NCBI RefSeq assembly: GCF_030518795.1
Contig: NZ_CP130427.1
Location: 4,960,001 to 5,024,000, forward strand
Direction: 5' to 3'
Source: Micromonospora sp. NBRC 110009
Lineage (GTDB): Bacteria > Actinomycetota > Actinomycetes > Mycobacteriales > Micromonosporaceae
Length of the DNA: 64,000 nucleotides
Under the pieces are notes generated by a model. It was not told the origin of the DNA. It ran no database searches and saw nothing but the letters and a program-made list of their open reading frames with translations. Both the position numbers and the translations under genes were made by a program. Of this stretch, positions 42,958 through 51,449 are shown piece after piece; position 1 is the first letter of the stretch, and every line of letters starts with the position of its first letter.

Positions 42958-45900
42958 ATGGGCAGCGATGTGGACACCGCACCGCTCGTCGGCCGTGCCG
43001 ACACCATCGCGTTGCTCCGGTCGGCCCTGCTCGACGACGTCGCGCCTGACAACACGGCGGCGGTCTTCCTCACCGGCGAGAGCGGGGTGGGCAAGACCCG
43101 CCTGCTGGCCGAGGTCAGCGAGCGGCTGCGGGACGCGGGCGCGGTGGTGCTGACCGGCTCCTGCCTGGACATCGGCGACGCGTCCCCGCTGCATCCGCTG
43201 CGGCAGGCGCTGCGCCGCTTCGACGCCGAGCTGACCGAGGCCCGCACCTCCTCGGCGGTACGCGGCCTGCTCCAGGTGTTCGACGAGGAGACCCCCGGTC
43301 CGGACGGCGCCGGCGCGCTGCTCGAGCGGGTCTCCCGCGGGCTGCACCTGGTCGCCGGCGGCCGCCCGCTGGTGCTCGTCCTGGACGACCTGCAGTGGGT
43401 CGACCGGAGCACCCGGCAGCTCCTGCTCTACCTGCTGGCCGGGCTCGGCGACCTGCACCTTTCGGTGCTCGCCGCGATCCGCGCCGAGTCGTTGCAGGGC
43501 GCCCACCCGCTGCGCCGGGTGCTCACCGAGCTGCGCCGGCTGCGTTCGGTGCGGGTGGTCGATCTGGCGCCGCTGGACCGGGCCGGCACCGACGAGCTGG
43601 CCGCGGCGATCGTCGGCGCCCCGCTGCCGCCCGAGGCCGCCGACCGGATGTGGCAGCGCAGCGGCGGCAACCCTTTCGTGGTCGAGGAGCTGGCCCGCGA
43701 CCTGCGGGACGGCCACGACGGCCTCTCCGACACGCTGCGCGAGGTGTTCCTGTCCCGGGTGGACGCGCTGCCGCAGCACGCGCACGCGGTGGTGCACGCC
43801 GTCGCCGCCGGCGTCGAACCGGTCGAGCACTGGCTGCTGACGCAGGTGGTGCGGCTGCCGGAGGAGGAGCTGATCGAGGCGGTCCGGGCGGCGGTGGCGC
43901 ACCGGCTGCTGGTCGGCGCCGACGACGGCTACCGGCTGCGGCACCGCCTCGTCGCCGAGGTGCTGGCCCACGAGCTGCTGCCCGCCGAGCGGGCCGTGCT
44001 GCACCGCCGCTACGCCGAGGCGCTCACCTCGGCCACCGGGGACCTGCACCAGGCCCGGCTGGCCCACCACTGGCGGCTGGCCGGCGAGCCGGCCCGGGCG
44101 CTGCCCGCCGCCATGGCCGCCGCCCGCGAGGCCGAGCGGCTGCACGGCTACGCCGAGGCGCACCGGCACTGGTCGGTGGCGTTGCAGCTGGCGGCCCCGG
44201 CCGGGGCCGCCGCCGACGCCGAGCGGCCCGCGCCGGCCGGGGTGAACCGCGCCGAGCTGTTGACCCACGCGGCCGAGACGGCGCACCACTGCGGCGAGCA
44301 CGCCCGGGCGCTGGAGCTGCTGGAGGAGCTGGCCCGGGAGCCGGCCGGCCCGCCGGCCTGCGCCCTGCACATCCGGCGGGCCCGCTACCTGGCGGCCGCC
44401 GGCCGCTCGGCGCCCGCCGAGGCCGAGTACCGGCAGGCCCTGGCGGCCCCCGACTGCACGCCCCGGGAGCGGGCCACGGCCGCCGCCCACCTGGCCGAGC
44501 TGCTGCTGCACCTCGGCCGATACGCGGAGGCCGGCGCGCAGGCCCGGGAGGCCCTGCTGCTCGCCGCGGCGGTGGAGGGGTCCACTTCGGAGGTGGTGCT
44601 GGCCAGCGCGGCGCTGGGCTACAGCGAGGCGTACCTGGAGGACCCGGAGGCCGGGCTCGCCGTGATGCGGCGGGCCCTGGAGACCGCCGAGCGGTCCGGC
44701 CGGCCGGAGGACGTGGCGTGCGCGTACCTGCACCTGGCGGAGCTGCTCACCGGGCCGCTGAACATCCTCGAGGAGGGGGTGGTGGTGGCCCGCCGGGGCG
44801 CCGAGCGGGTCGCCGAGCTGGGGCTGGGCCGCACCTGGGAGACCCGGCTGCTGGCCATCGCCACGAACGGACTGTTCCGGGTCGGGCAGTGGGCCGAGGC
44901 GGAGAAGGTGGTCGCCGCCGCGCTGCGCCACCGCCCGTCCGGCGCCGACGCGGTGGAGCTGCTGCTCGCCCGCTGCCGGCTCTCCGTCGGGTACGGCGAC
45001 ATCGAGGCCTCCGACCGGGACCTGGAGGCGGTGGCCACGGTGCTCGCCGGCGGGGGCGCCCGGCATGTGCTCCCGATGCTCATCCTGCGCGCCGGGCTGG
45101 CCATGTGGCAGGGCCGGCACGACCTGGCCCGGCAGGCCGTCCAGCGGGGTCTGACCGAGAGCCGCTCCGACGACGTCATCGTGCTCGCCACCCTGGCCTG
45201 GCACGGGCTGCGCGCCGAGGCGGAGGCGTCCGCCAGCCGGACGGTCGAGGTGGACCCCACGGCGGTGCGCCGGCTGCGCGAGGTGGTCGACCGGGTGGCC
45301 GGCAAGAGCGAGAAGGCGGGCGCGCCGGTGCGCTACGTCGCGGACGGGTTCCTGGCGCTCTGCGCGGCCGAGGTGAGCCGGCTCGACGACGGCCGGGGCG
45401 ACCCGGAGCTGTGGGCCCGGTCGGCGGCCGAGTGGGACCGCCGCAACCACCCCTACCCGGCGGCGTACTCCCGGCTGCGGCAGGCCGAGGCGCTGCTGGC
45501 CCGGCGCAGCCGGGTGGCGACCGCCGGCAAGCTGCTGCGGCAGGCCCACCGGATGGCGCAGGCGCTGGGCGCGGTGCCGTTGAGCTCGGAGATCCGTACC
45601 CTGGCCGGGCGGGCCCGGGTGACGTTGGACGAGCAGCCGGCGGAGGCGCGGTCGGTGCCCCGCCCCCGGAGCGCCCCGCCGGCCGCCGTGCCGGCGGTGG
45701 ACGAGTTGGCGGCGCTGACCGCCCGGGAGCGCGAGGTGCTCGCCGCGGTCGCCGAGGGCCTGACCAACAAGGAGATCGGCCAGCGGCTGTTCATCAGCGA
45801 GCGGACCATCGGGGTGCACGTGTCGCACATCTTCGACAAGCTCCACGTCCGCACCCGGGTGCAGGCGAGCGCGATCCACCTGCGCAGCCGCCCCGAGTAG
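42958..45900 (+). CDS. LAL-type LuxR regulator with AAA ATPase domain
   Basis: Encodes 980 residues. An N-terminal STAND ATPase domain has Walker A at residues 40-47 (GESGVGKT) and Walker B in PLVLVLDDLQWVDRS. A long TPR-like helical middle follows (repeated AEAEYRQAL, AEAGAQAREAL units). The last 60 residues are a LuxR helix-turn-helix (LTAREREVLAAVAEGLTNKE; IGQRLFISERTIGVHVSHIF). This is the large-ATP-binding LuxR (LAL/MalT) layout of antibiotic and catabolic activators. Targets are not evident; the divergent cyclase-ATPase gene is a candidate. Confidence 0.92.
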   Translation: MGSDVDTAPLVGRADTIALLRSALLDDVAPDNTAAVFLTGESGVGKTRLLAEVSERLRDAGAVVLTGSCLDIGDASPLHPLRQALRRFDAELTEARTSSAVRGLLQVFDEETPGPDGAGALLERVSRGLHLVAGGRPLVLVLDDLQWVDRSTRQLLLYLLAGLGDLHLSVLAAIRAESLQGAHPLRRVLTELRRLRSVRVVDLAPLDRAGTDELAAAIVGAPLPPEAADRMWQRSGGNPFVVEELARDLRDGHDGLSDTLREVFLSRVDALPQHAHAVVHAVAAGVEPVEHWLLTQVVRLPEEELIEAVRAAVAHRLLVGADDGYRLRHRLVAEVLAHELLPAERAVLHRRYAEALTSATGDLHQARLAHHWRLAGEPARALPAAMAAAREAERLHGYAEAHRHWSVALQLAAPAGAAADAERPAPAGVNRAELLTHAAETAHHCGEHARALELLEELAREPAGPPACALHIRRARYLAAAGRSAPAEAEYRQALAAPDCTPRERATAAAHLAELLLHLGRYAEAGAQAREALLLAAAVEGSTSEVVLASAALGYSEAYLEDPEAGLAVMRRALETAERSGRPEDVACAYLHLAELLTGPLNILEEGVVVARRGAERVAELGLGRTWETRLLAIATNGLFRVGQWAEAEKVVAAALRHRPSGADAVELLLARCRLSVGYGDIEASDRDLEAVATVLAGGGARHVLPMLILRAGLAMWQGRHDLARQAVQRGLTESRSDDVIVLATLAWHGLRAEAEASASRTVEVDPTAVRRLREVVDRVAGKSEKAGAPVRYVADGFLALCAAEVSRLDDGRGDPELWARSAAEWDRRNHPYPAAYSRLRQAEALLARRSRVATAGKLLRQAHRMAQALGAVPLSSEIRTLAGRARVTLDEQPAEARSVPRPRSAPPAAVPAVDELAALTAREREVLAAVAEGLTNKEIGQRLFISERTIGVHVSHIFDKLHVRTRVQASAIHLRSRPE

Positions 45901-46015
45901 CCGTACCGGCTCCGCGCCGAATACGTCGTTCTACTGATCCGGCCCCGGCGGGCCGGCTGGAAGGCTGTCCGAGGTCGATGGGCGCTGTGGGGGCGCCGGC
46001 CACAGTGGAGGAGAC

Positions 46016-46786
46016 ATGACCGAACCGGTCTGGGGTCCTGTGCACCAGGACATCGTCGGGCTGCTCGCCGACCACCCCGCGGACGTGCCGGCGGTCGTCG
46101 ACCACCTCACCAAGCTGCAGGACCTGCTGGTCCGGCTGCCTCCGCTGGAGGAGAGCTGCCCGCTGGCCGACTTCAACAAGCTCTACCTGGTGATCACGAG
46201 CACCGTCCTGGACGGCCTGTACGACGACCGGTTCGTCGACCCGGTCTTCCTGGCCCGGTTGGACGTCGAGTTCGCCGCCCGCTATTTCGACGCGTTGCGG
46301 TACTGGACCGAGTCCAGCCCGAGCACCCCGAAGGCGTGGTCCTGCCTGTTCCACCGGATGCGCGGCCCGGACGCCCGCCCGCTGCCCTCGGCGGCCGCCG
46401 GGGTGAACGCCCACATCAACTACGACCTGCCGTTCGCGCTGGTCACCACGTTGGAGAGCCTGGAGTCCGAGCCGGTCGACGGCAGCGACCAGCACCGCGA
46501 CTACCTGGAGATCAACGAGATCTTCGCCGAGCGGATCCCCGAGCTGCGCCGGGGCTACCTGGACCACTGGCAGCTCATGATCGACATGGTCAACGGCGAC
46601 ATCGACGACTGGTACCAGGGCGAGCTGGTGGAGTACACCCGGAACGTGGCCTGGCGCAACGCGCAGAAGATCTGGCGCTGCCGGCACGACCCGGAGGCCC
46701 GCGAGTGTGAGCGGACGCGGTTGGACGACAACGCCGCGCTGCTCGGCCGGCTGCTGCTGTCGCCCCTCGGGGCGTTCCTCCAGTAG
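46016..46786 (+). CDS. DUF5995 family protein
   Basis: Encodes 256 residues from an ATG with GGAGGAGA upstream. It matches the DUF5995 pattern seen in actinobacteria: LADFNKLYLVITSTVLDGL, RYWTESSPSTPKAWSCLF, and the strongly conserved AGVNAHINYDLPFALVTTLE, followed by a DYLEINEIFAERIPEL helix. Conserved His, Asn and Asp residues could bind metal, but no activity is established. It follows the LuxR-ATPase gene by 115 bases and ends in a clear terminator. Confidence 0.8.
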   Translation: MTEPVWGPVHQDIVGLLADHPADVPAVVDHLTKLQDLLVRLPPLEESCPLADFNKLYLVITSTVLDGLYDDRFVDPVFLARLDVEFAARYFDALRYWTESSPSTPKAWSCLFHRMRGPDARPLPSAAAGVNAHINYDLPFALVTTLESLESEPVDGSDQHRDYLEINEIFAERIPELRRGYLDHWQLMIDMVNGDIDDWYQGELVEYTRNVAWRNAQKIWRCRHDPEARECERTRLDDNAALLGRLLLSPLGAFLQ

Positions 46787-46798
46787 CCGGGACGGGGG

Positions 46799-46829
46799 GT
46801 CCCCGCGTTCCGCCGCGGAGCGCGGGGAC
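46799..46829 (+). terminator. Hairpin after the DUF5995 gene
   Basis: Perfect 9-base arms GTCCCCGCG (46799-46807) and CGCGGGGAC (46821-46829) around a 13-base loop that can itself pair (TCCGC/GCGGA), starting 13 bases after the stop codon. Confidence 0.7.
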
Positions 46830-46863
46830 GCCGTCCGCGCCGCCCGGGTGCGAGGATGGCCCG

Positions 46864-47085
46864 GTGGAACAGGCGCTGACCGGCAACGTCACGACGGGCG
46901 ACCGGCCGGCCCTGGCCGCCCTGCTCGGCCGCCGGGCGCGGGCGATGGGCGACCTGCTCCGCCGGGGTGCCCGGGACGGCGTGCAGCCGTGGGCGCGGAT
47001 CCACGCCGAGGACGGGGCGTACTGGCGGGCCACCGCGGAGTTGCTGGAGGCGCATGTGGACCGGTGGGCGGCGGCGCTGGCCTGA
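46864..47085 (+). CDS. Small hypothetical protein
   Basis: Encodes 73 residues from a GTG at 46864. The sequence is alpha-helical with conserved-looking HAEDGAYWRATAELLEAHVD. A GAGGAT hexamer ends 6 bases before the start, matching the leaderless pattern seen at other genes here, which supports translation. Function unknown; it converges with the CGNR gene 4 bases away. Confidence 0.55.
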   Translation: MEQALTGNVTTGDRPALAALLGRRARAMGDLLRRGARDGVQPWARIHAEDGAYWRATAELLEAHVDRWAAALA

Positions 47086-47089
47086 CGTC

Positions 47090-47638
47090 TCAGCCGCGCC
47101 GGGACCGGCTCCGGTAGGCCGCCGCGGCGGCCCGGTTGTTGCACAGCTCGCAGCAGTACCGCTGCCGGCCCGCCCGAGTGCGGTCGAGGTAGGGGGCCCG
47201 GCAGGGGTCGGCGGCGCAGACCCCGAAGCGGTCCGCCCCGCCGGTCGCGGCGGCCCGGGCGAGGGCCCCGGTGACCAGGGCGGCGAACGGCCCGACCGGT
47301 CCGGGCCGGGGCAGCGGGGTCAGCCGCAGCGTGCCGTCCGGGGTGGACTCCACCGTGGTGCCGGCGCTGACCTCGGCCAGCACCGCGTTGAGGCTGGCCA
47401 CCCGGGCGGCCGGGTCGGGGGCGGCGAAGACCTGGTACAGCCGCTCGCGCAGCTCCTTCAGCCGGGGCAGGTCCGGCTCGCCGAGCGGGTCGGTGGCCGC
47501 GGCCAGGCCGAGCTCCCGACCGGCGGCCCGGATCCGGGCCACGGACAGCTGGTCGACCGGGTCCTGGAGCACCCAGTAGCTGTGCAGCAGCGCGACAGCC
47601 AGCCGCAGCGCGGGTTCCAGGGGTGGCACCGCGCTCAT
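47090..47638 (-). CDS. CGNR zinc-finger (ABATE-domain) regulator
   Basis: Encodes 182 residues. The N-terminal ABATE stress-sensing domain is helical (ALRLAVALLHSYWVLQDPVD; LPRLKELRERLYQVFAAPD). The C-terminal CGNR zinc finger reads RFGVCAADPCRAPYLDRTRA then RQRYCCELCNNRAAAAAYRS, with the Cys residues and the C-x-x-C-N-N-R variant of the CGNR motif. Such proteins are proposed stress-responsive transcription factors. The ATG at 47638 fits the domain start; a longer frame begins at 47719. It is divergent to the secreted hydrolase gene. Confidence 0.82.
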   Translation of the reverse strand: MSAVPPLEPALRLAVALLHSYWVLQDPVDQLSVARIRAAGRELGLAAATDPLGEPDLPRLKELRERLYQVFAAPDPAARVASLNAVLAEVSAGTTVESTPDGTLRLTPLPRPGPVGPFAALVTGALARAAATGGADRFGVCAADPCRAPYLDRTRAGRQRYCCELCNNRAAAAAYRSRSRRG

Positions 47639-47758
47639 CCGCGCCCGCTCCGCCGTCCGGTTGCCGACACGCCCGTCCCTCCGCCCTTGACCGATCGCCG
47701 TCCGCCATCCTAGCGTCATCAGTTGTAAAACACGTTTAAAAACTTATGGAGGTGTGTG

Positions 47759-48625
47759 ATGCGACGACTGCCTGTACTCCTGTCCACGGCAGTGCTGCTG
47801 GTCACCGGCGCGTTCGTCGGCGCCGGCGGGGCCAGAGCGGAGGCGCCCGCCGGGGCCGTACCGGCCGCCGGCCGGTCCCGGGAGGTGGTGCTGGTCCGGG
47901 ACATCGAGATCCCGGTGCCCGGGCAACCGGCCGTCCGGGCGTGGCTGGTGCGGCCGCAGGGGACCGCCGCCGGGCTCGCCGGTGTGCTGGACCTGCACTG
48001 GTTCGAGCCGGGCCGAGCCAGCCAGGACCGCAGCGAGTTCCTCGCCGAGGCGACCGCCCTGGCCGGGCGTGGCGTGGTCTCGGTGCTGCCCCAGCTCACC
48101 TTCCCGTGGGCCGGCGACCCGGTGGGCGACGCCCGGGACCGGGCCGCGGTGACCGCCCAGCTCGACGCCGTGCGGCACGCCTACCGGCGGCTGCTCGCCG
48201 AGCCGGGGGTGGACTCGGCCCGCACCGCCGTGGTCGGCCACGACTACGGCGCCATGTACGCCGCCGACCTCACCGCCGCGGAGCCCGGGCTCCGCACGGC
48301 GGTGCTCCTCGCGCCGGACGCCACCTGGGCGAACTGGTTCGACCAGTACTGGCTCCAGCTGCCGGAGGGGGAGCAGGCGGCGTACCGGGCGGTCTTCGCC
48401 GGGCTCGACCCGGTGGACCAGGTCGGCCGGCTCGGCGCCGGGGCGTACCTCCAGTTCGCCGGCGCCGACCGGTTCGTCGGCGCGGAGACCCGCGCGGCCT
48501 TCGCCGCCGCGGCGCCGCAGGCGCGGGTGTCGCTCTACCCGCGCGAGGAGCACGACCTCGGCGCGACCGGCGTCCGCGACGACCGGATCGCCTGGCTGGC
48601 CGACCGCCTGGGCCTGCACGGATGA
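47759..48625 (+). CDS. Secreted alpha/beta hydrolase with Asp in the nucleophile elbow
   Basis: Encodes 288 residues from an ATG with GGAGG 6 bases upstream. A signal peptide (LPVLLSTAVLLVTGAFVGAG) precedes a dienelactone-hydrolase-like fold: GVLDLHWFEPG, the elbow TAVVGHDYGAMYAADLTAAE, and a terminal histidine in REEHDLGA. The elbow residue is Asp, not Ser or Cys, as in epoxide hydrolases and haloalkane dehalogenases. It could therefore use a covalent aspartyl intermediate. The AT-rich leader (47727-47747) is unusual for this region and may hold its promoter. Confidence 0.8.
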   Translation: MRRLPVLLSTAVLLVTGAFVGAGGARAEAPAGAVPAAGRSREVVLVRDIEIPVPGQPAVRAWLVRPQGTAAGLAGVLDLHWFEPGRASQDRSEFLAEATALAGRGVVSVLPQLTFPWAGDPVGDARDRAAVTAQLDAVRHAYRRLLAEPGVDSARTAVVGHDYGAMYAADLTAAEPGLRTAVLLAPDATWANWFDQYWLQLPEGEQAAYRAVFAGLDPVDQVGRLGAGAYLQFAGADRFVGAETRAAFAAAAPQARVSLYPREEHDLGATGVRDDRIAWLADRLGLHG

Positions 48626-48637
48626 TCCGAGGAACAG

Positions 48638-48672
48638 GGGACCGGCCGGCCCGGGGGGTGCCGGCCGGTCCC
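48638..48672 (+). terminator. Strong hairpin after the secreted hydrolase gene
   Basis: Perfect 13-base arms at 48638-48650 and 48660-48672 with a 9-base loop, starting 13 bases after the stop codon. Confidence 0.8.
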
Positions 48673-48789
48673 GGCGTACGGGGAAGCGACTGGGCCGGCC
48701 CGACCTGCCGGCCCGGCGGCGCCCCGGCCGCGCGGGGGTAACGGCCGCCGGCCGGGTGTCGGGCCGGCCCGGCCGGGTACGTCGCCGCC

Positions 48790-49224
48790 ATGGCGCAGAG
48801 TGAACCGGCCCGTCCCGGGCCGACCCCGGGCGGCCCGGTCCGCCGCTTCCCCTTCCGGTTCGACCCGGCGTTCCGGCTGCCCCTGGCGCTGCTCGGGGTG
48901 CGCCCGGAGACCGCCCGGGTCGAACTCGGCCCCGACGAGCTGACCGTCCGGTTCGGCCCCTGGCTGCTGCGGGCCGAGCGGGACAACGTCGCCGAGGCGG
49001 AGCTCGGCGGGCCGTACCGCTGGTGGCGGGCGATCGGGCCGCACCTGTCCCTCGCCGACGGCGGGGTCACCTTCGGCAGCAGCGTGGCCGCCGGGGTCTG
49101 CCTGCGCTTCGCCGCCCCGGTGCCGGCCCTCGCCCCCGGCCCGTGGCTGCGCCACCCGGCGGTCACGGTGACGGTGACCGACCCGGAGGCCCTACGCGAC
49201 GCCCTGCGCCTCCCGCCCGGCTGA
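48790..49224 (+). CDS. Conserved hypothetical protein, beta-rich
   Basis: Encodes 144 residues. A Pro-rich start is followed by a PH-like beta pattern (RFPFRFDPAFRLPLALLGV; VELGPDELTVRFGPWLLRAE; VTFGSSVAAGVCLRFAAPV) and a final helix. Similar proteins are common in actinomycetes without known role. TACGTC ends 6 bases before the ATG and no ribosome site is seen, so a leaderless start is likely. Confidence 0.65.
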   Translation: MAQSEPARPGPTPGGPVRRFPFRFDPAFRLPLALLGVRPETARVELGPDELTVRFGPWLLRAERDNVAEAELGGPYRWWRAIGPHLSLADGGVTFGSSVAAGVCLRFAAPVPALAPGPWLRHPAVTVTVTDPEALRDALRLPPG

Positions 49225-49323
49225 CCGGCCGCCGGCCCTGACGATCTTTTCCGGCTTGTCGGGTTCCGCCGGGAAGTGTTCGGGGTACCGCCTACGGTCG
49301 ATCGAGGGCCTGGAGGGGTGTAG

Positions 49324-51429
49324 ATGGCGGACAGGCGGGACGGGGCGCAGCCCCGGCGTACGCGGGGGCGGCGCAACCGGGCGCAGTCCGCCGCGGCGGA
49401 GCGGGCGCTGCGCGCGGCCCGCGACCCTGAACTGGGCGACCCGGACGGCCGGGGCCTGGCCGCGATCCCGGCCCGCGTGGACACCCCGGTCCGGCCGCCC
49501 GAGCCGGCCACCCGGCTCGCCCGGTGGCTGTTCGAGCACCGGGTGCAGCCGGTCGGCCCGGAGACCCGCGAGCACCAGGCGCCGGCGCACCCCTGGTGGC
49601 AGGTGATGTGCCTGACCGGCGTGGACTACTTCTCCACCCTGTCCTACCTGCCCGGCATCGCCGCGGTGGCGGCCGGCGCGCTCTCCCCGCTGGCCACGCT
49701 GCTGATCGTGGCGCTCACCCTGCTCGGGATGCTGCCGATGTACCGGCGGGTGGCCCGGGAGAGCCCGCACGGGCAGGGCTCGGTGGCGATGCTGGAACGG
49801 CTGCTGCCGTTCTGGCGGGGCAAGATCTTCGTGCTGGTGCTGCTGGGCTTCGTGGCCACCTCGTGGATCATCACGATCACCCTGTCCGCCGCCGACGCCA
49901 CCGTGCACCTGCTGGAGAACCCGTACCTGCCGCAGTCGTTCCCGCACGGCACCGGCGCCGCGGTGCTGGTGACCGTGGTGCTGCTGCTGATCCTCGGCGG
50001 GGTGTTCCTGATGGGCTTCCGCGAGGCGGTGCAGGTGGCCATCCCGCTGGTCGCGGTCTTCCTGGCGCTGAACGCGGTGATCGTGGTCGCCGCCCTGGTC
50101 GAGGTCGCCCGCGACCCCGCGGTGCTCTCCGGCTGGACCTCCCGGCTGACCTCGCTCGGCGGGGCCGGCGACGTGCTGCGCACCAGCGTGCTCGCCTTCC
50201 CGCTGCTGGTGCTGGGCCTCTCCGGCTTCGAGACCGGGGTGAGCATGATGCCGCTGGTGAAGGGGGCGGGTCGGGACACCGAGGAACGCCTGCAGGCCCG
50301 GATCCACAACACCCGCAAGCTGCTCACCACCGCCGCGTTGATCATGTCGGTCTACCTGATCACCACCACCTTCGTGACCACCCTGCTGATCCCGGCCCGG
50401 GAGTTCCAGCCCGGCGGGGCGGCCAACGGGCGGGCGCTGGCCTGGCTGGCCCACGAGCACCTGGGCGAGGCGTTCGGCACCGTCTACGACATCAGCAGCA
50501 TCTTCATCCTCTGGTTCGCCGGGGCCTCCGCGATGGCCGGCCTGATCAACATCGTGCCCCGCTACCTGCCCTCGTACGGCATGGCCCCCGAGTGGGGGCG
50601 GGCGGTCCGCCCGGTGGTGCTGGTCTACACGGCGATCAGCGTCGCCATCACGGTCGCCTTCCGGGCCGACGTCAATGCCCAGGCCGGGGCGTACGCGACG
50701 GGGATCCTGGCGATGATGGTCTCCGGCGCGATCGCGGTGACCATCTCCGCCTACCGGGCGCGGCACCGGATCGCCGGGGCCGGCTTCGCGGCGCTCACCG
50801 TGGTGCTGCTCTACGCGCTGACCCAGAACGTCATCGAGAAGCCGGACGGCATCGCCATCTCCGGCCTGTTCATCGCCGGCATCATCGCCGTCTCGCTGAT
50901 CTCCCGGGTGTCCCGGACCACGGAGCTGCGGGCCGAACGGATCGAGTTCGACGCCGCGGCCCGGCGGTTCGTCGCCGACTCGATCGCGCACGACGGCCAG
51001 CTGCACGTGATCGCCAACAAGCGGCAGAGCGGCTCGGTCAAGGAGTACCGGCTCAAGGAGCGCGCGCAGCGCGGGATGAACCCCGTCCCGGGCGCCGCCG
51101 ACGTGCTCTTCCTGGAGATCGACATCTCCGACCCGTCGCAGTTCAGCGACGTCCTGCGGGTGCGCGGGGTGGAGGTCGGCGGGTACCGGATCCTGCGTGC
51201 CGGCAGCCCGGCCGCCCCGAACGCGATCGCCGCCATCCTGCTCGCGCTCCGGGATGCCACCGGGGTCCGGCCGCACTGCCATTTCGAGTGGTCCGAGGGC
51301 AACCCGATCGCGCACCTGCTGCGCTACCTGATCCTCGGCCGCGGTGACACCCCGCCCGTGGTCCGGGAGATCATCCGCAAGTCCGAGCCCGACCGCGCCC
51401 GCCGCCCCGGCATCCACGTCGGCGGCTGA
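49324..51429 (+). CDS. APC-superfamily amino acid/cation permease with large cytoplasmic C-terminus
   Basis: Encodes 701 residues from an ATG with GGAGGGG upstream. A basic N-terminal 90 residues lead into about twelve helices: GVDYFSTLSYLPGIAAVAAG in helix 1, YRRVARESPHGQGSVAMLER, and GLSGFETGVSMMPLVKGAG. The last 180 residues are cytoplasmic and alpha/beta (LHVIANKRQSGSVKEYRLKE; VLFLEIDISDPSQFSDVLRV). The substrate is not readable; the fold also occurs in potassium importers, so ion transport is possible. It stands alone, facing a convergent F420 oxidoreductase gene. Confidence 0.82.
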   Translation: MADRRDGAQPRRTRGRRNRAQSAAAERALRAARDPELGDPDGRGLAAIPARVDTPVRPPEPATRLARWLFEHRVQPVGPETREHQAPAHPWWQVMCLTGVDYFSTLSYLPGIAAVAAGALSPLATLLIVALTLLGMLPMYRRVARESPHGQGSVAMLERLLPFWRGKIFVLVLLGFVATSWIITITLSAADATVHLLENPYLPQSFPHGTGAAVLVTVVLLLILGGVFLMGFREAVQVAIPLVAVFLALNAVIVVAALVEVARDPAVLSGWTSRLTSLGGAGDVLRTSVLAFPLLVLGLSGFETGVSMMPLVKGAGRDTEERLQARIHNTRKLLTTAALIMSVYLITTTFVTTLLIPAREFQPGGAANGRALAWLAHEHLGEAFGTVYDISSIFILWFAGASAMAGLINIVPRYLPSYGMAPEWGRAVRPVVLVYTAISVAITVAFRADVNAQAGAYATGILAMMVSGAIAVTISAYRARHRIAGAGFAALTVVLLYALTQNVIEKPDGIAISGLFIAGIIAVSLISRVSRTTELRAERIEFDAAARRFVADSIAHDGQLHVIANKRQSGSVKEYRLKERAQRGMNPVPGAADVLFLEIDISDPSQFSDVLRVRGVEVGGYRILRAGSPAAPNAIAAILLALRDATGVRPHCHFEWSEGNPIAHLLRYLILGRGDTPPVVREIIRKSEPDRARRPGIHVGG

Positions 51430-51449
51430 GCCCGCAAGGAAGGGCTGGC

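Noticed and set aside
49225..49323. Possible c-di-AMP riboswitch before the APC permease
   Set aside because: The gap is only 99 bases, too short for the aptamer, and holds a normal ribosome site and no matching stems.
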